Source: Gammaproteobacteria bacterium (GTDB lineage Bacteria; Pseudomonadota; Gammaproteobacteria; GCA-001735895). From it: 6,708 nucleotides of DNA. Position 1 is the stretch's first letter. Each line of letters opens with the position of its first letter. This document shows positions 1 to 5,190 of the stretch, piece after piece. Location of the stretch: the NCBI GenBank assembly GCA_003231795.1, contig QIJI01000425.1:1-6708 (forward strand), read 5' to 3'. The notes beneath the pieces were generated by a model that saw only the letters and a program-made list of their open reading frames with translations, searched no databases and had not been told where the DNA came from. Position numbers and translations under genes: made by a program.

Positions 1-77
1 TGCACCACAATCGGTGCATTGGCGCCAATCTTGACTCCGCCAACGTCAACGCTTAATCGGGCTCTGGATTCGGTCAT
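1..77 (-). CDS. ispG: IspG (GcpE), N-terminal fragment, cut by window edge
   Basis: Reading the minus strand from the ATG at 77-75 gives 25 codons plus two bases (CA, so Gln or His). The fragment contains VDVGGVKIGANAPIVV, which matches the conserved IspG start in which a V-G-x-V-x-IG-x-x-API-x-VQSM segment opens the TIM barrel; the last two bases fit the expected Gln. IspG is the cytosolic 4Fe-4S enzyme (4-hydroxy-3-methylbut-2-enyl-diphosphate synthase) that reduces MEcPP to HMBPP in the MEP isoprenoid pathway. The substrate and cluster residues lie outside the window, so the call rests on this short N-terminal match. The frame stays open upstream of the ATG into the intergenic region, but that stretch resembles nothing. 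No Shine-Dalgarno precedes the ATG; see the promoter entry. Confidence 0.68.
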   Translation of the reverse strand, partial: MTESRARLSVDVGGVKIGANAPIVV

Positions 78-114
78 AAAAAGATAATAACTGTGTCTGC
101 TGCGTAATAGTAAA
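78..114 (-). promoter_or_regulatory. Possible ispG promoter, -10 abutting the start codon
   Basis: On the minus strand a TATTAT hexamer (89-84, 5 of 6 matches to TATAAT) is followed by six bases and then the ATG at 77, so transcription would be expected to begin at or next to the A of the start codon. A weak -35 candidate, TTTACT (114-109, 4 of 6), lies 19 bases upstream, a longer spacer than ideal. No GGAG-like ribosome binding site occurs between the -10 and the ATG. The hexamers are seen; promoter activity and a leaderless message are inferred. The region is AT-rich, so chance matches are possible. Confidence 0.35.
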
Positions 115-216
115 GAACATTGACGGCCAGTGAAAGCTAAGCTGATAAAGAGTAATTCGCCACCTGCAGTTTGAACCAATGATACGGCAACTTGTCCTAA
201 ACATCGTGAATTACTA

Positions 217-231
217 TGGTATATTGTCGTG
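217..231 (+). promoter_or_regulatory. Possible extended -10 promoter of the YHS gene
   Basis: TGG-TATATT at 217-225 fits an extended -10 element (TGn plus a 5-of-6 TATAAT match). The hexamer ends six bases before the ATG at 232, which puts the expected start site on the A of the ATG. No good -35 is visible at 16-18 bp; a TTGTCC at 192-197 is 22 bp away and too distant. There is no Shine-Dalgarno ahead of the ATG. A GTG at 229 is in frame directly before the ATG but would add only one residue. A promoter farther upstream with a conventional leader cannot be excluded. Confidence 0.4.
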
Positions 232-690
232 ATGAAGAAAACTGGTTTCATTCCATTTCTTGTCCTGATCTCGCTGGTGATTATGCCGCTGCAACAGGCC
301 CAGGCCTTCGAGAAGATTAATCCTGGTTACCTCAGCGACGTGGCTATGGATGGTTACGATGCGGTGGGTTATTTTAATCAGTCCAAACCCGTCAAGGGAA
401 ACAAGAAATACTCGTATGTCTGGAATGAAGCGACCTGGCTGTTTTCCAGCGAAGCCAATCTGAAACAGTTCATCGCGACCCCCGTGGCGTTTGCACCCCA
501 GTACGGTGGCTATTGCTCGAACCAGATGAGTCTGGGTAATTTGAGCGACATCGATCCCGAAGTCTGGCGCATCATTGACAAAAAACTTTATCTGTTTGGG
601 CATAAAAGCGGCCGCGCTCGCTGGGACAGTAAAACCGAGCAGCGTATTTCCAAAGCCGACAGCTACTGGCAATCGTATTTGAAGAAGTAG
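232..690 (+). CDS. Exported YHS-domain protein, function unknown
   Basis: This 152-residue protein has a clear Sec signal peptide: MKK, a hydrophobic core (about residues 6-20), then AQA as the likely signal peptidase I site at 25/26, so the mature protein should be periplasmic. The rest is one YHS-type domain (about 39-130) with the family landmarks GYDAVGYF (41-48), a WNEATWLFSS strand-turn (64-73), and YGGYC (91-95) holding the only cysteine, followed by a basic Lys-rich tail. YHS modules in other proteins are associated with metal binding, but this stand-alone exported family has no settled function and I infer none. The ATG at 232 is preferred over the in-frame GTG at 229. It lies 44 bp upstream of the HAD gene on the same strand with no terminator between, so the two may be co-transcribed. 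Confidence 0.88.
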   Translation: MKKTGFIPFLVLISLVIMPLQQAQAFEKINPGYLSDVAMDGYDAVGYFNQSKPVKGNKKYSYVWNEATWLFSSEANLKQFIATPVAFAPQYGGYCSNQMSLGNLSDIDPEVWRIIDKKLYLFGHKSGRARWDSKTEQRISKADSYWQSYLKK

Positions 691-722
691 TTCTCAGGCT
701 AACAAGATAGGCGAATAAGCTG

Positions 723-737
723 AACGGAGCCGTTTTG
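723..737 (+). promoter_or_regulatory. Shine-Dalgarno in a small hairpin before a TTG start
   Basis: GGAG at 726-729 sits five bases upstream of the TTG at 735-737 and supports that start; no ATG or GTG is suitably placed. The flanking bases form a perfect inverted repeat, AACGG (723-727) and CCGTT (730-734), which can fold as a 4-bp stem with a GAGC loop containing most of the SD. The stem is short and its effect on translation is inference. Confidence 0.5.
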
Positions 738-1436
738 CTTGATAAAATCACCATTATTGCCTTTGATCTGGATGACACGCTGTGGCCGTGTATGCCAACC
801 ATCAATCATGCTGAACATACGCTTTACCAGTGGCTGGAACAAAATCATCCTCGAATAACCAGTACTTACAATGCGCAAGAATTGGTAGCCTTGAGACGTG
901 AATTCAGCGCCCGGGATCCACGCTACTCGGTCGACCTGACCTCGTTACGCTACGATTTTCTCGCATTTTTGGGCCAGCAGCACGATTACGACGCGCACCA
1001 GGTCTCGCAGCAGGGGTTCGAAATATTCTTTAATGCCCGGCAACAGGTCGAGTTTTACGACGATGTCCTGCCTTGTCTGCAGCGACTAAAGAAGCGCTAC
1101 CAGCTCGGAGCAATCAGTAATGGAAATGCCAGCATCGAGCAGGTTGGTCTGGGGCACCTGATCGAACACTCGGTGAGTGCCTCGGAGTTTAAAGTAGCCA
1201 AGCCGGACCGATTGATTTTTCATCGCCTGGCCGAGTGTTTCGATGCGCTGCCGGAACAGATTGTCTATGTCGGAGATCATCCCGTCTATGATGTGGTCGG
1301 CCCGCTCGAAGCGGGATGTCAGGCGATCTGGATCAATCGTGAAGGCAATCTCTGGCCGGAACACCTGGCGCCACCGAATTATCAGATCAGCGACCTGCAT
1401 CAGCTCGAAAGTCTGCTCAGTGTGAATAGGCCCTGA
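735..1436 (+). CDS. HAD-superfamily phosphatase, YigB-like
   Basis: This 233-residue soluble protein carries all four HAD motifs: I, DLDDT (11-15) with nucleophile D11 and acid/base D13; II, ISNGN with S128; III, K156 in VAKPD; and IV, GDHPVYD (180-186) with metal-binding D181 and D186. The helical insert between motifs I and II (about 18-110) is a C1-type cap, placing it in HAD subfamily IA. The start after the nucleophile strand, the SNGNA motif and the length resemble E. coli YigB, a flavin-pathway phosphatase acting on FMN and the riboflavin precursor phosphate. HAD substrate specificity cannot be read from motifs, so only 'phosphatase' is firm. Start is TTG, supported by GGAG five bases upstream; the HAD nucleophile position (D11) also fits. 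Its last 20 bp overlap the end of tesA on the opposite strand. Confidence 0.9.
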   Translation: MLDKITIIAFDLDDTLWPCMPTINHAEHTLYQWLEQNHPRITSTYNAQELVALRREFSARDPRYSVDLTSLRYDFLAFLGQQHDYDAHQVSQQGFEIFFNARQQVEFYDDVLPCLQRLKKRYQLGAISNGNASIEQVGLGHLIEHSVSASEFKVAKPDRLIFHRLAECFDALPEQIVYVGDHPVYDVVGPLEAGCQAIWINREGNLWPEHLAPPNYQISDLHQLESLLSVNRP

Positions 1437-2058
1437 GGAATTCGGCCATAAACGATTCAACTTTTGCAGCCAGAGCTGGCTGGGCCCTGGCCGTGGGATG
1501 AATACCGTCAGCCTGCATTAAAGCGGGCTCGCTAGCTGCGACACCTTCAAGGAAGCGCGGCAGATAGGCAATATTCTGATCGTTTGCCACGTTTTCGAAC
1601 ATGGATTGGAAGCGTTTGCTATAAGCAGCCCCGAGATTGGGTGGCATGCGAACCCCGATCAGTAAAATTGTTACATTTTGTTGCTTGGCGAGAAGCGCCA
1701 TTTGGCGTAAATTGTCGCTGCTCTGGTTGAGGTTCAGACCTCTGAGACCGTCATTTCCGCCCAGCTGGATAATCAGGTGGGTCGGTTTCAGATCAGCCAG
1801 TAGTTGTGGCAGGCGCTGTAGCCCGCCAAATGTAGTCTCCCCGCTAATGCTTGCGTTAATAACGCTTGATTGCGAAAATTTTGCCCTGATATTGTCGCTG
1901 AACAAGCGGGGCCATCCCTGGTCTACTGGTATATTGTAAGCAGCACTTAGACTATCTCCTAGAATCAGGATATTGATTTCATCATGACTCGCATAACTGA
2001 AAGCGTGAAAACCAAGCAACATCGAAAAAATTATGGCTGAAGAAAATTTTTGCATCAT
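1417..2058 (-). CDS. tesA: TesA: periplasmic SGNH thioesterase / lysophospholipase L1
   Basis: This 213-residue protein begins with a signal peptide (MMQKFSS, hydrophobic core about 8-20, likely cleavage after SYA at 23), so it acts in the periplasm. All SGNH blocks are present: GDSLS with catalytic S36, NASISGET with oxyanion G73, GGND with N102, and DGIH with D184 and H187. The family (E. coli TesA, 208 aa) hydrolyses acyl-CoA and other thioesters, esters and lysophospholipids. I start it at the ATG at 2058 (an ATGATG pair, 2058 and 2055) because the signal peptide begins there; an in-frame ATG at 2118 would add 20 residues that spoil the signal peptide and would extend deep into ybbA. No clear Shine-Dalgarno is seen. 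Its start overlaps divergent ybbA by 26 bp and its end overlaps the HAD gene by 20 bp. Residue similarity and the ybbAP neighbourhood make the identity secure. Confidence 0.93.
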   Translation of the reverse strand: MMQKFSSAIIFSMLLGFHAFSYASHDEINILILGDSLSAAYNIPVDQGWPRLFSDNIRAKFSQSSVINASISGETTFGGLQRLPQLLADLKPTHLIIQLGGNDGLRGLNLNQSSDNLRQMALLAKQQNVTILLIGVRMPPNLGAAYSKRFQSMFENVANDQNIAYLPRFLEGVAASEPALMQADGIHPTARAQPALAAKVESFMAEFLRAYSH

Positions 2059-2713
2059 ATTGGACCAGGTCGGCAAAACCGTTGAAACCCCTGAAGGTAA
2101 ACTCGATATTCTTATCAATATATCCTTCCAGGTCAGATTTCAAGAGGCAGTGGTAATTAAAGGTGCCTCCGGCTCCGGCAAAACGACCTTGCTCGGACTG
2201 ATGGCGGGCCTTGATCAGCCCAGTAGTGGTGACATTTCTCTACTGGGGAAAGGCATGGCAACCCGGAACGAAGAGCAACGATCAGCTATTCGTGCCGGTA
2301 AGGTCGGTTTCGTGTTCCAGTCCTTTCATTTACTGCAGGGGGCCACCGCACTGCAGAATGTAATGTTACCACTAGAACTTTCCGGTTCCGATCAAGCCTT
2401 CGAGTTGGCGCAGACCAGTCTCGAAAAGGTTGGTTTGGCGCCCAAGACCCATACCCCGGTAGAACACCTGTCGGGCGGTGAGCAGCAAAGGGTTGCGATT
2501 GCACGCGCCTATGCGCCCCGCCCCAGTATTTTATTTGCCGACGAGCCGACCGGAAATCTCGATGCAGTCACTGGCCACCAAATTGCGGATTTGATGTTTG
2601 ATCTGCGCGATGAACTGGGTACTACGCTGGTTCTGGTGACGCACGAAAACGAGCTGCTCGAGCGTGGCGATCGCCAGATTTTGCTAGAGTCCGGGCGTTT
2701 GATCAGCCAATAG
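2033..2713 (+). CDS. ybbA: YbbA: ATPase of the YbbAP type VII ABC system
   Basis: This 226-residue ABC ATPase of the LolD/MacB-like class is about the length of E. coli YbbA. Visible motifs are Walker A GASGSGKT (44-51), Q-loop Q96 in FVFQSF, signature LSGGEQQR (146-153), Walker B ILFADE with catalytic E171, D-loop GNLD (174-177) and H-loop H204. It should dimerise on the cytoplasmic face and drive the YbbP permease encoded 18 bp downstream. In type VII systems ATP hydrolysis powers conformational change across the membrane rather than classical transport of substrate through it. The ATG at 2033 gives an N-terminus matching YbbA in length and register, so the overlap with the start of tesA appears real. 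An A6TTATGG stretch precedes or includes the start, with no Shine-Dalgarno. Any promoter must lie within tesA; I see no convincing one. Confidence 0.94.
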   Translation: MAEENFCIILDQVGKTVETPEGKLDILINISFQVRFQEAVVIKGASGSGKTTLLGLMAGLDQPSSGDISLLGKGMATRNEEQRSAIRAGKVGFVFQSFHLLQGATALQNVMLPLELSGSDQAFELAQTSLEKVGLAPKTHTPVEHLSGGEQQRVAIARAYAPRPSILFADEPTGNLDAVTGHQIADLMFDLRDELGTTLVLVTHENELLERGDRQILLESGRLISQ

Positions 2714-2731
2714 GGTACCCAAAAAATTACG

Positions 2732-5179
2732 ATGAAAATAAGACGCGCAACCATTCATTCCTACTGGCTGATGTTCGTCGCGACCGTCATTACGGTCAGC
2801 ATAGTGACCTCGAGCCAGCTGATAACCGGGAGAATCGGACTACTGCTTGATCGTCAGGCGAGCGAGTTACTGGCCGCAGACCTGGTCGTACTGTCGACCG
2901 AACCATTAGATGATCGCTACCGCGAAGCGGCGCAGGATCATCGGCTTGAAGTCAGCCAAAGTCTGAGCTTGCGCACTGCAATATTTGTCGATGACAGCCC
3001 TCAGCTGGTCGAATTGAAAGCAGTCGACGAATCTTATCCCCTGCGCGGCCGACTCGAACGCGCACGCCAGGTTACCGAAACCAAATCGACAAGTGAACAG
3101 GGCCCGGTGCGGGGTGAAGTCTGGCTCGATTCCAAGCTGGCGCAACTGCTGGGCGGAAATCTGGATCTCGGCGATCGCCAATTTGTCGCAAGCTGGCTTT
3201 TAACCTACGAGCCGGACCGTGGCGGCACCATATTTAATCTGGCACCTAGAGTACTGATGAATCTGGCTGATCTGGCGGATACCGGCCTGGTTGTGCCGGG
3301 TAGCCGGGTTCAATATCGCATGATGTTTGCAGGCGAGCAGGCAGATGTTACTGTCTTCAAAAACTGGCTCACAAATAATCTGGTACCCGGGGAAGAGATT
3401 CAGGATCTCGAAAATGCGCGTCCCGAAATGCGTCGGGCGCTAGAAAGAACGCGTAAATTTTTCTCGTTCGCGATTGTTTTGACCCTGGTTATCGCGATGG
3501 CGGCTATCGCAATAACGGCTCGCTACACTTCGATCCAGGAAATGCCCAAAGTGGCCATGTTGCGAGCCTTTGGAGTTTCGAAACGCAAACTGCTGGTTTA
3601 CTACCTAAGGCAGCTAGGTCTGTTGTGGTTTAGCGCGACCCTGGCAGGTGGTGTGATCGGCTGGTTGAGCCAATTCCCGTTGCAGTGGGCGCTGGATGGA
3701 TGGTTTGGCAGATCCCTGCCTCAGATTATCGGTATCGGTCCGTTTTTGACCGCAGCCCTGGTTGGATTGCTGGCATTGTCGGGATTTTCATTACCATTTC
3801 TGCTTAACGCGATGGCAACTCCGCCGATGCAGGTGTTACGGACTGTTGTCGATCGGCGTTCCTGGTTTCGGGGTCTGATGATTTCGGCGAGTGCAATTGT
3901 CGCTGTTTTCCTGGTTTTGATGTTACTTATGCAAAGCTCGCTGTTGGCGATGGCAACGCTGATGCTGATACTGGTTTGCGCGCTACTTTTGCCAGTCATT
4001 TTGGGTTTGATGGTTAAAACCTTGCTCTTGTCATCGCGCCGACATTTCTGGTTACGCCAGTATTTGCTGAGCCGGCTGAGGGCGAGCTCGCGCGGCGCGA
4101 TTTACGTAATGTCCGGTTTCAGTCTGGTATTGATTGCAATATTGCTGATCGCTGTCGTCAAAGACGAGTTGCTCGGTGCCTGGCAGGCCCAATTACCCGA
4201 AGACGTTCCGAATTATTTCATGGTCAACATCCGCAGTGACGACGTAGTCGAAATCAATGAGTTTCTGAAACAAAGGCAGATCGAAGCGTCAGCGCCTTAT
4301 GCGTTGATACGCGCACGCCTGGCACAGATCAATGGGGTCAGGGTCGAGGACATCAAATTCGATCATCCGCGCGCTCCGCACCAGATAATACACACCTTTA
4401 ATATCAGCTACGCCGAAGCCCTGCCCGACCAGAATAAAATCGTATCGGGTGAATGGATTAATGACAGCGGAGATGCGCAGATCTCGGTCGAATCAGGGGT
4501 GGCCGAACGACTCGGCCTGTCGCTCGGTGACGAATTGACTTTCTCGGTCGGTAGCAGCGTAATGAAAGGTCCGGTAACCAGTATCCGCTCGGTCGTGTGG
4601 GAAAACTTCAAACCCAACTTTTACCTGATGACCAACGCCGGCCTGGTTCAGGATTTGCCGCAGACATGGCTCTTGAGCGCCACGATAGGGGAGCAAAATA
4701 AAGCCGACTTAAAGCAATTACTAAAACGCTTTCCTTCGGTGACCTTGCTCGATATCACCGAAATGATGGCTCGCGTACAAAGCCTTGTTGACAAGGCTTC
4801 ATTTGCGTTGCAGTTCTTTTTCTTGTTTGCATTGGCTTCGGCCGCCATTGTGTTGCTGGCAGCGATTCAGACCGGCAGGCATGAACGTGAAGTCGAGTCG
4901 TCGTTATTGCGTGCACTCGGTGCTCGTAGCAGGCAATTGTATCGCGTGCATATACTCGAGTTTACGTTGATGGGTACCTTGATCGGATTTTTCTCGGCGG
5001 CTATTGCGACCCTCGCTGGTTGGGCTATCAGTGTCTACTTTTTTAATATCGAATATCAGTTCTCGGTGATGGTATGGGTGTACAGCGTGGTTTCTGCGAG
5101 CCTGGTGTTAACGATTGCCGGCACCCTTGTGAGTCGCAGGGTTTATAATGTTTCGCCTATGAAAATCTTACGCTCCTGA
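2732..5179 (+). CDS. ybbP: YbbP: FtsX/MacB-type permease of the YbbAP system
   Basis: This 815-residue inner-membrane protein is close to E. coli YbbP (804 aa) and similar along its length. It has about ten hydrophobic segments: 10-31, then a large periplasmic domain (about 32-240), 245-264, 291-312, 332-360, 380-400, 404-428, 455-476, a second periplasmic domain (about 480-688), 692-712, 741-768 and 780-801. This is the duplicated-FtsX layout with two MacB-like periplasmic domains. Family landmarks include SPQLVELKAVDESYP (89-103), APRVLMNLADL (171-181), PGSRV (189-193) and NFKPNFYLM (625-633). The cytoplasmic segments after TM2 and TM8 contain the MLRAFGVSKRKL (276-287) and LLRALGARSRQL (725-736) pair, the usual FtsX-domain coupling regions. 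With YbbA and periplasmic TesA it is expected to move hydrophobic or lipid-like substrates out of the membrane for TesA to hydrolyse. The start is unsupported by a Shine-Dalgarno; an A6TTA run precedes it. Confidence 0.93.
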   Translation: MKIRRATIHSYWLMFVATVITVSIVTSSQLITGRIGLLLDRQASELLAADLVVLSTEPLDDRYREAAQDHRLEVSQSLSLRTAIFVDDSPQLVELKAVDESYPLRGRLERARQVTETKSTSEQGPVRGEVWLDSKLAQLLGGNLDLGDRQFVASWLLTYEPDRGGTIFNLAPRVLMNLADLADTGLVVPGSRVQYRMMFAGEQADVTVFKNWLTNNLVPGEEIQDLENARPEMRRALERTRKFFSFAIVLTLVIAMAAIAITARYTSIQEMPKVAMLRAFGVSKRKLLVYYLRQLGLLWFSATLAGGVIGWLSQFPLQWALDGWFGRSLPQIIGIGPFLTAALVGLLALSGFSLPFLLNAMATPPMQVLRTVVDRRSWFRGLMISASAIVAVFLVLMLLMQSSLLAMATLMLILVCALLLPVILGLMVKTLLLSSRRHFWLRQYLLSRLRASSRGAIYVMSGFSLVLIAILLIAVVKDELLGAWQAQLPEDVPNYFMVNIRSDDVVEINEFLKQRQIEASAPYALIRARLAQINGVRVEDIKFDHPRAPHQIIHTFNISYAEALPDQNKIVSGEWINDSGDAQISVESGVAERLGLSLGDELTFSVGSSVMKGPVTSIRSVVWENFKPNFYLMTNAGLVQDLPQTWLLSATIGEQNKADLKQLLKRFPSVTLLDITEMMARVQSLVDKASFALQFFFLFALASAAIVLLAAIQTGRHEREVESSLLRALGARSRQLYRVHILEFTLMGTLIGFFSAAIATLAGWAISVYFFNIEYQFSVMVWVYSVVSASLVLTIAGTLVSRRVYNVSPMKILRS

Positions 5180-5190
5180 TTCAATTGTCG

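Noticed and set aside
78..230. Open minus-strand frame extending upstream of the ispG ATG
   Set aside because: The translation (for example ...RSRHSYYLFM) resembles no IspG N-terminus or other family and covers a region with promoter-like signals; the ATG at 77 gives the expected register.
214..672. Minus-strand 152-codon open frame opposite the YHS gene
   Set aside because: It is antisense to a well-supported exported protein, shows no recognisable domain, and is explained by the codon pattern of the real gene.
1086..1460. Minus-strand 124-codon open frame opposite the HAD gene
   Set aside because: It is antisense to HAD motifs II-IV, with no recognisable features.
1853..1865. GCGTTA-A-TAACGC palindrome
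   Set aside because: It lies inside tesA codons for the conserved NASISGE block region; coding constraint explains it and no regulatory context is visible.
1973..1997. TTGATT and CATAAC as a ybbA promoter inside tesA
   Set aside because: The spacer is only about 13 bp and both hexamers are 4-of-6 matches, so the pair is not convincing.
2056..2118. Longer TesA start at 2118 (20 extra residues)
   Set aside because: It would place polar residues ahead of the signal peptide and deepen the overlap with ybbA to 86 bp; the ATGATG at 2058/2055 directly opens a normal signal peptide.
2713..2720. GGGTACCC palindrome between ybbA and ybbP
   Set aside because: It is eight bases with no loop, followed by A residues rather than T; not a terminator and too short to call an operator.
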